A DNA stretch of 64,000 bases from Utricularia gibba (GCA_002189035.1 CM007990.1:3782001-3846000); one strand, 5' to 3'. Shown: positions 46,966 through 58,794, numbered from the stretch's first letter. Program-made: numbers and translations. The notes: generated from the sequence alone by a model not told the origin.

Positions 46966-48396
46966 TGATAAACGGAAATTTTAGCATATCGTTGCAAATA
47001 AACCAAATCTCCGTATCAAATAAATTTATAAGCCCTAATCTACACAAAATACAAATTTAGAAAACTTGTATAGTGGATGTCAGGGTCGATCACGAAGAGC
47101 TTGTGCTTGCTAAGTGTTTTAGTAAATGCATAATTTGGGCTAACAGTGAATCTTAGTCTAAGCTCAAACTAATAGGGGTAAACAAGTTCAGTAAACAAGG
47201 TAGGTAAGCAATATCAGGTCTCAACGCTAAAAGTGACAGGTACTGGTTCTAACTTAGAATAATATGAAGATGCCTTAAGGATTTGTAGGTGGTATTATAC
47301 TAAGATTCCTAACTTAATTTACCATCTTACTACACTCACAACTTCAAATAACCTAAATCTATCCAAGTCATTCATCATATTTTTGGCTAAGCTAGTCCCC
47401 AATATCATAACCAACATTGTAATTAGGTCTACCCACATGCAAAGCACATAGAACTAGGTCTACCCGGTTCTACTGGTTCTACTCTGGACTAACATTGACT
47501 GCTCCCGTCTTGATTTGTTGATCTACCTCTAAACCAAGCATCTAAATTGTGAAACTACTTGTGTCCCTCCTTAGGTCTACCCATGGTTTGTTAGAAACAA
47601 GAGTTAAGGAACACACATAAATTTCATTATCAACCCTAAGCACACACCACCTCACTTCACCTTAAGGCATCCCTAAAGCTTTAGCTACTCATACATGGAA
47701 AATAAAACACAATTTCATTCAGATAATATGGCAAAAATGACATAAACATTTTAGCAAGTCAGGTACAAAAAAAAAACTAGAAATGTTCAGAAAACGAAAG
47801 CAAATAAAGATTGTTCTTTCGCCCGGTTGCTACTGTTCACACCCCAGAACAATAGCGCTGGACTGGGCTCCGGTGTTGCTCTTGATGATGAGGGCCATCT
47901 TCCCCTCTTCTGGTTGATGTTTTTCGCATTGGGGAAGAAGCCCCCTTGCATGTGTTCTCTCCTCCGTCTACTGTTCACTGTTCTTCCCGCTCTCTCTCCT
48001 TTTCGAAATAAATTATCTCCTCTCCTTCACTCCATCGCATTGTTCCTGACTGCCAGCACTATTCCCGGCCGCCAGCACTGTTCCCGGCCTGAACTTGCAG
48101 ACTGTAGGTGGCGGCAGAACAGTGCTCTTTGTCCTTCTCCGGATTTTGCCCCCTCTTTCACTTGTTCCACACGTTTGCAAGTCTGATTTTCTATTGATTT
48201 CCCTGCTGAACTTACTGAAACATTAGCAACAAAAGTTGTGGACTAAATCAAAGGATTTAGTCCTTTTTTCGACATAATCACATAAGATTAACATAAACAC
48301 CACTTAAACATGAAAAATCACATTTATCTAACCCTAACCATAATAAAATATAACTATTTTGTATTATGAAATTCAGGAAAAATGTGTGTCATCACA
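46966..48396 (-). repeat. 3' LTR of the Athila-type element (family B)
   Basis: On the minus strand it starts TGTGATGACACACATTTT and ends CGTTTATCA (1431 bp). It is preceded by GGACTTGGGGACAAG and GTCGTTGTAGCATAG, the likely polypurine region. Related LTRs occur at 27302, 38101, 56350, 60716 and about 62240. Confidence 0.8.
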
Positions 48397-49004
48397 CTAT
48401 GCTACAACGACACGAGACTTGTCCCCAAGTCCTAGCTAACAAAAAACTAACTTCGTCAGCGCCAATGGTAAACATAAACAACTTTGATAAAATTCGAATG
48501 CATGAGCTATAGGAGTGCTGGTGTGCATGTTATGTTATCACTCAAATGTGCATGAATGGATTCCTCTTGGGGGGTGTTTTCAAAGATTGATTCCTCAAGT
48601 TGATTCGTTCAAAACCACTTAGGACTATGGTTGCCAACTCTTTTCTCCCTTTTTTTTTCTTTTTTTTCGATAGTGAAGGGCAGCTTGTTCTAGACTGATC
48701 CGGGTATAATGTTGTGGCCTTTCTTGTGAAAGAGTGTTTTCCAAGCACTCACACCTTATAACCCCAGACCTCCTTCTACTCCTCCGGATCAATGCATCCA
48801 TTCTTACCCATTCACCACTTATTGAGTCCGCACATGCTTTTTTATTATGTGATGCTTTTTAGGACTTTGATCTCAACATTTTTTTAAGGCTGCTTTTCTT
48901 CTCTTTTTTTTTCTTTTTTTAGATGGCAACCTGTCCCAAGATGATTATGAAGTTTAGCAACTCAATTTAAGCTAATCTAGATCACACTCTCTAGGTTCCT
49001 CTAT

Positions 49005-49697
49005 TCATGCGCATGCTCTCACAAGATAGAAGGTAAAAACATGCTCCCAAGTATATAAAAGGCATAGAAAGCTCATAATTATACCTTCATTTTCCTTTTC
49101 TGTTGTGCTTCCGAACGATTGCTCCTCTGGTTCCTCAATTTCCTTGTTCTGATTTTCTTCGTTTTCGCCCTCATTTCTGTCCATTAAGGCTTCTTCTTCA
49201 GCAACTTGTTCTTCCTCTAGTTCCTCCACTTCATCTCTCGGTTTTTCAGTATTTGTCTCTAGAACAAGTGCTGCTGGTTCCTCGGGCGTTACATCCTCTT
49301 CTTCCCGAGCAGGTTCATCTAGTGATGTTCTCTGCTTTTTCTTCCTATCCTTCCCCTTCTTCTTCTTAGTTAAGACTTGTAGTTCTGAGGGTGGTTCCTC
49401 CACTGGTGTTTTTCTCTTGTAGCTTTTCTGCATGTCTCTCAATCTTTGTTGGAGGCTGAGATTGTCCAAGTTGTTGTTGTCAGAGGGTTCTCCCATTTCA
49501 GCCGCCTGAAGGATCATGTCTACTCCTTGGAAATTTTCCATGGCAGCAACAGTAGGCAAATCTCCTTCTTCTAGGGTTGGAGCAGCATTGATTTTTGCTT
49601 CTGCGGCTCCATCACCTTCCTTTGGTTGCTCCATTTGCATTCTTTTCCGGCTGGGTCTCTCTTTTGCGGCTTTTCTTCCACTTCTTGTTGCAGGCAT
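49005..49697 (-). CDS. Athila ORF3 (post-integrase, Glu/Lys-rich)
   Basis: An open frame of 230 codons from the inner ATG (MPATRSGRKAAKERPSRKR) lies between integrase and the 3' LTR, where Athila elements carry a third ORF. It is highly charged: Lys-rich around KKKKGKDRKKK and Glu-rich around EVEELEEEQVAEEEA. No membrane segment is evident apart from a short hydrophobic tail, so an envelope role is not supported by the sequence. Function unknown. Confidence 0.6.
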   Translation of the reverse strand: MPATRSGRKAAKERPSRKRMQMEQPKEGDGAAEAKINAAPTLEEGDLPTVAAMENFQGVDMILQAAEMGEPSDNNNLDNLSLQQRLRDMQKSYKRKTPVEEPPSELQVLTKKKKGKDRKKKQRTSLDEPAREEEDVTPEEPAALVLETNTEKPRDEVEELEEEQVAEEEALMDRNEGENEENQNKEIEEPEEQSFGSTTEKENEGIIMSFLCLLYTWEHVFTFYLVRACA

Positions 49698-50121
49698 GTT
49701 GTTTCTACCGCTGTAATTTTTCAGCAAAATTCACAGAAGAAAAAGTTGAAGTGTGGAACAAAGAAACTGCTCCTCCAATTCATTTCAAGCACCAGGGGGT
49801 CCTTCCGTCATTTCCTTTGGTTCGACTTCCCACTTCCCTCAACGGTTGAATTTTTGATGTAACTCCTCATGCTTAATTTCCCTTGAGTTAAGCATCCATC
49901 CTTGCCCAGCAGCACAAAACATGGCAAAAATCCTAAAAGAAAACATTAAAACAGAAATAAAATACATAAATTAAAAGAGTTAACCATGGGTTGCCTCCCA
50001 TAAGCGCCCTTGTTTAAACTCTTGGGCCCAACTTCTTGCATGGCTACGTTTTTTGTGCATCCATCAGCTTAATCATCTCCACATTCCATGTAAACATGTT
50101 AGCATTTTCATAAAAAATTTT

Positions 50122-51872
50122 CTAGAGATGCCCATTTACGAAAAATGCCTTGTTTGAGTCTCCATCAAATATCTCCACAGCACCATTTGGAAAAATTTCC
50201 TTCACAATAAAAGGCTCTATCCATCTTGATTTCAGCTTCCCAGGATGCAATTTCAACCTAGATTGAAATAATAAAACTTTCTGGCCAATCTCAAAATTTC
50301 TCCTGGAAATGTGCGTGTCGTGATAACTCTTAGTCCGAGCCTTGAATAGTTTTGAGCTCTCGTACGCGTCATTTCTCAACTCCTCCAATTCTGAAAGCTG
50401 GAGCTTTCTGTGACTTGAACTAAGGTTCCTATCCAAATTCAACTTCTTCATAGCCCACCAGGCCTTGTGCTCAAGAACTGCTGATAATCTACAAGGCTTC
50501 CCATAGACCAACCGAAATGGTGAGATCCTAATGGGAGTCTTGTATGCTGTTCGTATAGCCCAAAGTGCATCTTTCAACCTCATGCTCCAATCCTTTCTGC
50601 TTGGGTTCACAACTTTCTCCCGAATTTGTTTGATTTCCCTTTTAGAGACTTCAGTTTGTCCATTGGTTTTTGGGTGGTACGCTGTAGAAGGCTTGTACCA
50701 AATGTTGAAATGCCTCAAAACACTCCTTAAGGCTTGATTGTAAAAATGTGTTCCCCTATCATTGATCAGTGCTTTAGGAGTTCCATATCTCTTGAAGATG
50801 TTGTTGCGCAAGAAATTGATCACAGTCTTTCCATCATCAGACCATGTAGAGATTGCCTCAATCCATTTGGACACATAATCAACCGCAAACAAAATGTAAT
50901 TGTAACATGCTGAAGTAGGAAATGGTCCAATAAAATCTATACCTCATACATCAAATAATTCACATACCAGAATTCCTTGCTGGGGCATTTCGTTTCTGTT
51001 TGACAAATTTCCTACGCTTTGGCACGGTTCACAACCTTTGCAATAAGCGTAGCAATCTCTGAAAAAATGTGGCCAATAAAATCCACAATCTAGAATTTTT
51101 CTTGCTGTTCTATTTGGTTCATGATGGCCACCAAAAGGTTCTGCATGACAAGAATCAATTATTTTTGGAATTTCATTTTCATGAACACACCTTCGAATGA
51201 TGTCATCGTTGTATCTCCTCCATAAATATGGATCATCCCATATGTAGTATTTGGCATCACTCTTTAGCTTGTGTCCTCGCATGATAGTCCATTCTAGGTG
51301 GCATCACCCTTGTTGAAACAAAGTTTGCAAGATCAACAAACCACGGTTCACGTATACAAAGTTTCAGTGATGATTCCATCTTCTTCACTTCCTTCAATTC
51401 TGCTGAGGTGATCAGCCATAAGGTTCTCCCTTCCAGGCCGGTCCTTTATCTCAACATCAAACTCCTGGACGAGAAGGACTCATCTAATAAGTCTCGGTTT
51501 GGAGTCCTTCTTTTCCATTAAGTGCTTCACCGCCGAATGATTAGCGTATACCATCACTTTGCTACCTAAAAGATAAAAATGAAAATTTTCCAAAGTAAAA
51601 ATAACAGCAAGAAATTCTCTTTAAGTGATGGTATAGTTTTTCTGGGCCTCATCCAAGGTTTTCGAGGCATAAGAGATAACATGGTGCTTTCCTTTAATTT
51701 TCTGTCCCAAAACACCACCCACAGCATGATTACTTGCATCACACATGATCTCAAAATCATATTTCCAATCAGGTGGTTGCATTACAGGTGCATTAGTAAC
51801 AACCTTTTTTAAAGAATTAAAAGCATGCTTATATGAATCATCAAAATCAAAGGCTTGGGCTTTATTACACAA
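50122..51872 (-). pseudogene. Athila pol remnant: RNase H and integrase
   Basis: RNase H: YDFEIMCDASNHAVGGVLGQ and HHVISYASKTLDEAQKNYT (51872-51621). H2C2 zinc-binding integrase start: HAEPFGGHHEPNRTARKIL and CYAYCKGCEPCQ (51282-50944). Integrase core and C-terminus: 50892-50122 with MFAVDYVSKWIEA and GQTEVSKREIKQI, ending FFVNGHL. Stops separate the three blocks and no RT remains. Confidence 0.88.
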
Positions 51873-51878
51873 TTTCCA

Positions 51879-52124
51879 AGGTCAGTGTTCTATTATCCAG
51901 TTCAAACACGAAGTCACATTATTCTTGCTTGTGCTTTATTACACAATTTCGTAAGAATGAATATAGCATATGATCCGTTGGAAGCCGAAGTGTCAGATAA
52001 TTTTATTGAATCTATTGAACAGTGGGTTGCTGAGTTCATAAAAACTGTTGAAACCAGTCCACGGTGGTGTACATGGCGTGATGAGCTTGCAACAATTTTG
52101 TGGAATGAGTATATGAATAGATAG
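51879..52124 (+). pseudogene. Harbinger transposase, C-terminal part
   Basis: Reads RSVFYYPVQTRSHIILACAL followed by LHNFVRM, DPLE, and an acidic tail ending WRDELATILWNEY. This is the conserved C-terminus of HARBI1-like transposases. The middle with the remaining catalytic residues is missing between 46963 and 51879. Confidence 0.85.
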
Positions 52125-52485
52125 GTATTCGTTTTTTGTGTTTCTATTGACAATCATACCCAAGATTGAACCTTTGTTATTTCTAAACATGCAAGAGCAT
52201 GTCATTGCAAAGTGAACTTAAGATTGATATCAGCATTTTTATGAATCATATTTATTTCTAAGCATGCGAGAACATGTCAGATGCAACAATTAAAAAAATA
52301 CATTTTCATAATAACACATATTTAAAAAAATCATATTTTATCACATATAAGCACTCGAAGGAGTCCTCAATAACACAGCATAAGAGCATATCCAATTTTT
52401 AGAATATTTCAATTTTTTAAAATATTTTTAGAAAAATCTTCATTAATAACTATGATTTTTAAAAACACTCATTGAAATATTTACT

Positions 52486-52607
52486 ATTTTTTCACTTTTT
52501 GAATAGGTATACCTTTTTAACTCAATAATATATAAGAATTATTTTAATAACATATTCTTAAATATTATTCAGTTAAAAAGGTATACCTATTCAAAAAGTG
52601 AAAAAAT
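52486..52607. repeat. 122-bp perfect-hairpin element (MITE-like)
   Basis: Two 46-bp arms (52486-52531 and 52562-52607) are inverted copies with one mismatch, separated by a 30-bp loop. The arm centre is GAATAGGTATACCTTTTTAA. It lies in the non-coding middle of Harbinger element 1. No clear target duplication. Confidence 0.85.
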
Positions 52608-52949
52608 TGCTATTATTGTGTCAAAATCCCAGTTGTTTAATCTCATTTATTCTTCGAGTGATGTTATGCTGCAAGTGTGGTATATTTTTATGAATTTTCA
52701 TGTGAACCTATTATTATGTTCTAGTTTTAGGAGTCAAGGTGTTTGTAAACTGGAGAAGACGAAAAGATAATGGATGATACACTACTTGAACCAGAAGAAG
52801 TTGTTATCCACATTGACAGCTCTTTGTAAATGACCAAAGGAGCTCAAAACTATGATCTTTCTGCCTTAATGCCTGTGGTGCATGTAAGAAGTCGGATGAA
52901 CTGATCCTTTCCGTGGTTTTGAAGAGCACCAATGGACGATGCTACCCAA

Positions 52950-54218
52950 AAAACTATTGCACCATTGATGAAACCTATTCCTTGACAAGTTGTTGGACCA
53001 ATACTCTGCGCTCATCATCTGAGAGGCACAAAAACAATTGCACATCCGCAGGCGTCTTCAACACAAGGTGAACATAAGAAAACTGATTTAATTATCTATC
53101 AATAAGGATATTAAAAATGATGAGAGTTGTGTAAAACTATACCTGAGACACATGCACAATCTGAATGGATGTCAGTAACATGTCCATTTTACGAAGGATG
53201 GATATAGCCTCATTTTATTGCTTTAATTGAGCATCAACAGGTGTCATGAATTTTTTTTTGCATAAGTTCAGTGATGGTATCTGTTCCTTTATGCATTGCT
53301 TTTAATTCCCCAATAAGATCTCCAATAATTTCATCCTCGCTTTGTCTCTTGTTAAATTTCCTCTTATGTGACCCTACATTGTTCTCAGCATCATCACCAT
53401 TAAGACCAGATGATTCGGCTTCTGAAATTGGCACAAAAGGTGGTATTTGAGTTGTTGGTGATTCTGGTTCATTGTTCATATTGGCATGATAGTCATTGCC
53501 TTCGACTTCAGTGGATGCACGGTTGGTAGCTTCCTCATGAACAACTTTATCTTTCCTGGTAGCACGATCTATTCCAAAAATCTCTACCCAATCTTCATAA
53601 AAGGCCACACTTTATTTCTCAAGGCCTTCAGTCCTTTGATGGTTGCCTAAAAACAAAATTCAACACTCCCAATAGCATTTCTCAAACACTTACAACTAGT
53701 AACATATAAAAAAAATGTAGCAGCTACCATAAAATGTATTCTAAAACAATTACAAAAAACATATGATTAAACCAATTTATATCATCAACGATTCCCAAAT
53801 TATTATCGGAATGGATTCTTAATAGTCACAAACTAATAAAAGTAAGAACTTTCCTAGAAAATACTAGTTCATCCCATATCTTGTCCGATGCTTCTAACAT
53901 CCTTGTTGTGTTATTCCAACCTATTCATGATCGAGAAAGAATGTCCTAGATCATGTAGTATTCCTTTTTCCAGATCTTGATTTTTGAAGTGGGTTTGCAT
54001 TTCTTCATCATCTTCTCAAGAGCTACATAATACTCATTTCTAAAACCATTTTCACTCTTCCACCCATTGTCAATAATATCCTTGAAAGCGATAATAAGAA
54101 TACGTTCTTCTTCAATGCTCCACCAACGTTTTGATTTCGATTGACCATTGTCGTTCTCTGTGTGGGAAGTGCTCATTTCACACAGAAAATTGGAGAATGA
54201 TTGAAGAGCTGAAGCCAA
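52950..54218 (-). pseudogene. Harbinger ORF1, Myb/SANT-like protein
   Basis: From ATG at 54218: a Myb/SANT-like domain (KSKRWWSIEEERILIIAFKD, IIDNGWKSENGFRN). Then 53608-53234 gives FYEDWVEIFGIDRATRK, an acidic linker and EIIGDLIGELKAMHKGTDTI. Near 53075-52950 comes the C-terminal block VQLFLCLSDDERRVLVQQLV. The blocks are in different frames with stops between. In this superfamily ORF1 binds the element ends together with the transposase. Confidence 0.78.
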
Positions 54219-54439
54219 GAATCCTACTCTGATAAGAAAAATGTAGAAAGGTAAAAATGTGTTTGTTCATAATTTGTAAAAAGTAATCCAATATATGTCT
54301 ACTAAACAACTTATGGGATATATTATTCTAACCCACAAATTCCATACTACCACACATAATGTGTATTTATAGGAGGAATAATTTTTATTTGATATAAATT
54401 ATCCCAATATTACTAAAATCATTACCAAACACGACCTAA

Positions 54440-55659
54440 ATTGAGTGAGTAATGAATGATTGAGGCGGGTCTTGAATTAGGGATTTGACGTACAATTTAG
54501 TTGAGGATCCTTTTTCAGTTCCAATTTGCCATCAGCCATTCTCTCTCTTCTATGGGTGACCACCCCATCTCGTCGGGTCGCCTACACACTGTAAAGACTG
54601 TGCGGCTTGGACTCGGGCTCACGTGAGTCGAGAAAGAAAGAATTCATCTGCGCAGCAGTCCACAGAGGCGCCCCTGCACACTCACTCCACTCATCCTCCC
54701 CTCTCCTTGCTGCTACTAAATGCCCTTCATCTATCTGTCTTCTTCTGTTTGTCGCCAGATCTACACAAACAACAAACGAAAAAACCATAATTCATGTCTT
54801 CCATGTGCATTCATTCCCTTCCCTTTCCCTTCTTTTGTTCAGTAAACTACCTTAATGTCTTGCAAGTTTGGACTCATGGGCATGGAGAAGAGAAGGCAGG
54901 CGAGCCAATGTCGGGTTTCTACATTTATATAGTTTAGGGTTACATTGCCGATCGGGAACTGGGTGACAGGGGGTTTGGTTGGGTGGTAAGTGTGAAACCT
55001 CCGATGGGGATTCCCGCAGCATGAGGTTATGAAATTTCCCCCAACAGTAGAAAGAGTAAAAGCAGCATGAGGTTATATAAAAGTATCTAATATTCAATTT
55101 GTATGTATAATTATATTAATAAAATATATTTTTTGGAAAATCTGTATTTGTAATATTAAAATTATTAATTAAAGATTCTTTATTATAAAAAAACAGATTA
55201 ATTTTTATTATTGAAGAATAATAATATATTACTTGTTTAAAAAAAATATTTAGAAAGATTTTTATGGATTTTTCAGAACAATTTAGATTTTATTTTAAAC
55301 GATAATTATTTTAGAGGTAATATAATAATCAATATTAAACAACATTGTCATATAATTTAACAAAATATAAGAAAACTTCATGTTATAAATTTAGATGACA
55401 TTTAATAATAAAATAATAATTATTCTGGATTTTAAGAATTTTGTTTTTATAGATTCTGCAAATCAAACATTATATCTAAATAAATAAAACGAATCATCTT
55501 ACACACATTGTACTGCACATTATATGCAATCATTCATCAAAAGAAAAAGACAAGATTGTAATTTGATAATTCAATTATAGTGAATATTATTATATTAGTT
55601 AAATGCAATTATTTGAAAAAATTCTTTACAAGGTGCAAAAAAAAAATTCAAAACATACA
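54440..55659. other. Region between the two Harbinger elements
   Basis: 54530-54850 is less AT-rich and holds an 82-codon open frame (54607-54855, +) with no recognisable domain; 54852-55097 (-) likewise. The rest is very AT-rich. It could include the 5' end of an unidentified gene, but I cannot support one. Confidence 0.45.
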
Positions 55660-56109
55660 GGGCATGTTTGCTTCATGGGTTTAAGTAGGTTTATAGGTTG
55701 GTTTAATGTATTAGGTCTGTTTGGTATGTAGGTTCATATTGGGTACAAATTTACCCGGCAAGTTTACTTAAATCTGTCGGCAACCCACTCATATGGGTTT
55801 ATATAAACCCATCTAGGGAGGTGGGTTTAAATATACCTGTCTTTAACCATGTTGCACTTTCCAATTTTAGCCTTCTCCTTATTATTTACTTCCAATCGTG
55901 CCCTTGTTTTTACTAAAATTAACTTTAGTGTCCTTGCTCCTAAATTTGCGCAAATCACCGTCTTCCACAGGCAATCTTCTGTGAAATTGCGAGAATACAT
56001 CTTGGGTAAGGTGCACATGGTTGTTGTCACCAAGCATACAGTTGGGTATGGTTGTATTTATTATTAAACTATTTTTTATGCTCTACATTAATCCATCTTG
56101 TGGTGAGTA

Positions 56110-56345
56110 GTGGCTTCGAGTAGTGAAATGACGGCGAGGTCTTATGAGTCTGAAAATGAGGCCGTGTTAGCTGCTATTACATGTGTGTTAGTAGAATATC
56201 TATTTAGGTTGAATTTTATTGTCTATCTTTATTGGACTCGTTATTGTGGAAGACAAAAATGTAAATGCAAGTATTCTATGAAGGAGAAGATGAACAGACA
56301 GGTTGACTATTTAAGTAGTCTTTTAACAGAATCTAAATCGCAGAT
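56110..56345 (+). pseudogene. Harbinger 2 transposase, putative N-terminal fragment
   Basis: Open frame starting MASSSEMTARSYESENEAVL and ending at a TAG at 56347-56349 just before LTR sequence. It lies where the transposase should start and continues after the LTR at 57356. Similarity to transposases is weak in this part; the assignment rests mainly on position. Confidence 0.5.
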
Positions 56346-56349
56346 TTAG

Positions 56350-57330
56350 TCCCAACCTTCTAATCAGTTTATTCGAGCAATGCAGCATAGGTCGCAACAC
56401 AAATCCCAAGGAGCCGAATATGAATAGTATAGTGGCAGAGAAGGTGGTAGAAGTCTGAAAAAGAGTACACACCAAGTCCAAGGAGAAGAAAAAGTGAGAT
56501 TTTGGACAAAAAGGGAGGGAAGATGAGAGAGAAGACAGATCTCTCCATTGGAGACTCACGAACAACTTTCTGGAGAAGGTTTTCTGGGGAGAAAGAAGGG
56601 TGAAGACGAACAGGAACTCAGCTCATGCTTGAAGATTATTTTCTGTTTTCCAACGATTATTACTCTTAGCTAAGATTAGCTAGCGACATTTCCAGCTTTC
56701 AGCTGAACTTTTAAGTTTTCTGGTTGTTTATTTTCTGGAAGTCAACTGAGACATGAGTGCGTTGTCGATGATGTTTTCTTTTCTATTTTCGTTTGACTCA
56801 AGTATGAGTGGCTAAGTACTTAGGGGGTACCTTGGGGTGAAAAGGGGAGAAACATGCTAATCAATCTTTAGACCTAAACAGCCATAAGTTACGATACTTC
56901 CTTAACAAACTAATGAAACCTAGCTTAATAACCCTAATTAGAGGTAGACCAAAGATTAAGGGGAAAAACAAGAGTCCGGGTAGACCTAGACCTTGTGAGT
57001 TAGTTGTATGATTTGTGGTTTGTGTGAGCTTGTTTAGTGATGAGCATACATCCCTTAGGAGTCCCAAGGCATTACCCATTTTATTCCAGAAACAACCGAG
57101 CTCTAGAACTTATTACTTTTCTTTACCAACATGTAGTTCTGCCTTAGTCCTAGTTAAGACCAATTTACCAACATGACACTGATTTCATGCTTTGACTAAT
57201 CACTTGACAAGCGCCTGCTCTTCGTGTTCAACTCTAATCACTATGCTCATAATTGTTTTACATTTATCAGCTTATAAATTTATTTGATAGAAAGATTTAC
57301 ATTTACGACATGTGAATTTATCGTTTATCA
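56350..57330 (+). mobile_element. LTR, family B, inside Harbinger 2 transposase
   Basis: The 3' end matches the family: CCTTGGGGTGAAAAGGGG, ACCCTAATTAGAGGTAGACC, GCTTATAAATTTATTTGATA, ending CGTTTATCA at 57330, immediately before transposase coding sequence. The left end near 56350 is not certain. Confidence 0.65.
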
Positions 57331-57355
57331 CACCTAATTTGATGTAACATGTCCA

Positions 57356-57837
57356 TCTCTTGTGATAGGTACTTATTATTTATGTGACAATGGATACGCG
57401 AATTGTGAAGGATTTTTAGCACTTTATAGGAGGGTTCGATACCATTTGAAGGATTGGGGTGTGGGAACTCGAACACCCCAAAATGCACAGGAGTATTTCA
57501 ATATGCGCCATTCTTCCGCTAGAAATGTTATTGAACGAGTTTGAGGGCTCATGAAGATGAGATGGGCTGTGCCAAATAGTCCATGTTTTTATCCAATAGA
57601 TATTCAAAACTTTATAGTTGTGGCCTGCACCTTGTTACACAATTTCATACACAAGGAAATGACCGAAGACCCTCTCGAGACTGTAGTGCCTTCAAATTTT
57701 CATAATGTAGACACAGACATAGGTGAAGTTGAAGATGACAATTCAACCACTGGGTCCTCCCATTCTTGGAATGCATTTTGCGATGCGTGCGCTGCCAACA
57801 TGTACGAGGAGTGGCGGTCATGCCGTAGAAGGAGGTA
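57356..57837 (+). pseudogene. Harbinger 2 transposase, C-terminal half
   Basis: Begins GTYYLCDNGYANCEGFLALY with the catalytic Asp of the DxGY motif. It then has RVRYHLKDWG, QEYFNMRHSSARNVIERV with the catalytic Glu in the final RNVIER helix, a TGA, and LMKMRWAV..., FYPIDIQNFIVVACTLLHNF, DPLE. These are diagnostic HARBI1-type signatures. One in-frame stop breaks it and the upstream part is replaced by an LTR. Confidence 0.87.
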
Positions 57838-57864
57838 ATGTTGTGTCATTAGGGACTATACAAC

Positions 57865-58480
57865 CACCTCGTAAGACACTGGTTTTCGATGTGAATGGTG
57901 TTCTCGCTGATGTAATATTCATGAGGGGTGCTGGAAGACTCCAATGACCAGCAGATGCGGTCATCTATGGCCAATATTGTAATACATTTGGATTGCATGA
58001 AGCTTTCATTCTTAATCAGTTTGCTTGATTGTTTTTGGAGTGTTCCTGTAGCCGCACGCTAGACAATTCATCCAATGGTGCTTGGACAAATTTGATGTAG
58101 GTATCTAGTCATCTAGACATGGGTAAGACTTCCTTCCATCCATTCCATCATGATCCTGAACACTTGTGTCCCTAATTTCTGTCAATGTAGACCGCAGTTG
58201 GTATAAATTGTGAAGTGGATCTTTGGTGGCAAGTGGGCACGTCAACTTTCATTCACTTGGGATGATGAATAGGCCACACCATACAGATGTCTGCACACAA
58301 CTACCCCAACAAGCTCGTGAGACTCAAAGAACTGAGTCACATATGGAATTGCACCAACAAATTCCATAGAAAATACAATAGATCAAACACACTATTCATT
58401 GATGATTCACCCTATAAGTCAATTAAAAATCCGATAAGCATTCATAATAAATTTCCTATTTATGCATTTGGATTTTGGTG
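57865..58480 (+). pseudogene. FCP1/NIF-type HAD phosphatase gene fragment
   Basis: Fragments in order in shifting frames: KTLVFDVNGVLADV (HAD motif I, DxDG or DxNG type in plant NIF proteins); RQFIQWCLDKFDVGI then a stop and SSRHG (family: FL.FCFERFDVGVWSSR, motif II region); FTWDDE (family FCWDQS); KLVRLKELSHIWN; and SNTLFIDDSPYKSIKNP (family SNTLLLDDSPYK, motif III-IV). The fragment has several stops, no start, and lies between the transposase and ORF1 of the Harbinger element, so it looks like captured host coding sequence. Confidence 0.82.
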
Positions 58481-58542
58481 TGTAATGTGAAGTTTTTATT
58501 CTTACCCTGGTAGCATGATAATGTTATGTTCCCGGCCGCCTA

Positions 58543-58794
58543 TTAATACACGGATGTGGCCGATTGTGCATTGGGTGAAGATGGTGAAATCATAGTGTTT
58601 TTAGAAGATTTGTTGCAGGCGATGGTCTCGATTGCCTGATGAAACCCCCCTCTAAACCCATTTTCTACCTTCCATCCATCTTGTACTACTTGTTTTAAAG
58701 CAAATATCAGATGTTTCTCTTCTTCTAGTTTCCATTGATGCTTCGATTTCTTGCCACCATCTTCATTGCCATTATCCTCCTTTCTAGTCCTCAT
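58543..58794 (-). pseudogene. Harbinger 2 ORF1 fragment, Myb/SANT-like
   Basis: KSKHQWKLEEEKHLIFALKQ followed by VVQDGWKVENGFRGG matches the Myb/SANT-like domain of the ORF1 in Harbinger 1 (54218 onward). Only the N-terminal domain is readable before the frame ends. Confidence 0.75.

Larger units (their letters stand above)
46966..51858 (-). mobile_element. Athila-type Ty3/gypsy retrotransposon, 5'-truncated
   Basis: On the minus strand it runs from RNase H through integrase, an extra downstream ORF, a polypurine-like tract and the 3' LTR. The 5' LTR, gag, protease and RT are missing. The right end meets transposase sequence at about 51858. The integrase resembles the Athila/Tat branch (FAVDYVSKW, PSTAYHPKTNGQTEVSKREI, HKAWWAMKKLN, LKSRW). 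The presence of an ORF after integrase supports Athila. Confidence 0.87.
45785..54436 (+). mobile_element. PIF/Harbinger transposon 1, split by an Athila-type element
   Basis: Terminal inverted repeats GGGCATGTTTGGT (left) and GGTCGTGTTTGGT (right, read inverted) are flanked by the TAA target duplication (45782-45784 and 54437-54439) expected for this superfamily. Inside are a transposase on + (46306-46963 and 51879-52124) and a Myb/SANT-like ORF1 on - (about 52950-54218), the usual two-gene layout. The transposase core is replaced by the nested gypsy element, so the element cannot supply its own transposase. Confidence 0.88.

Noticed and set aside
49005-49697. The Glu/Lys-rich ORF as an independent host gene
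   Set aside because: It sits between an Athila-type integrase and its 3' LTR in the same orientation, the usual place of the element's third ORF.
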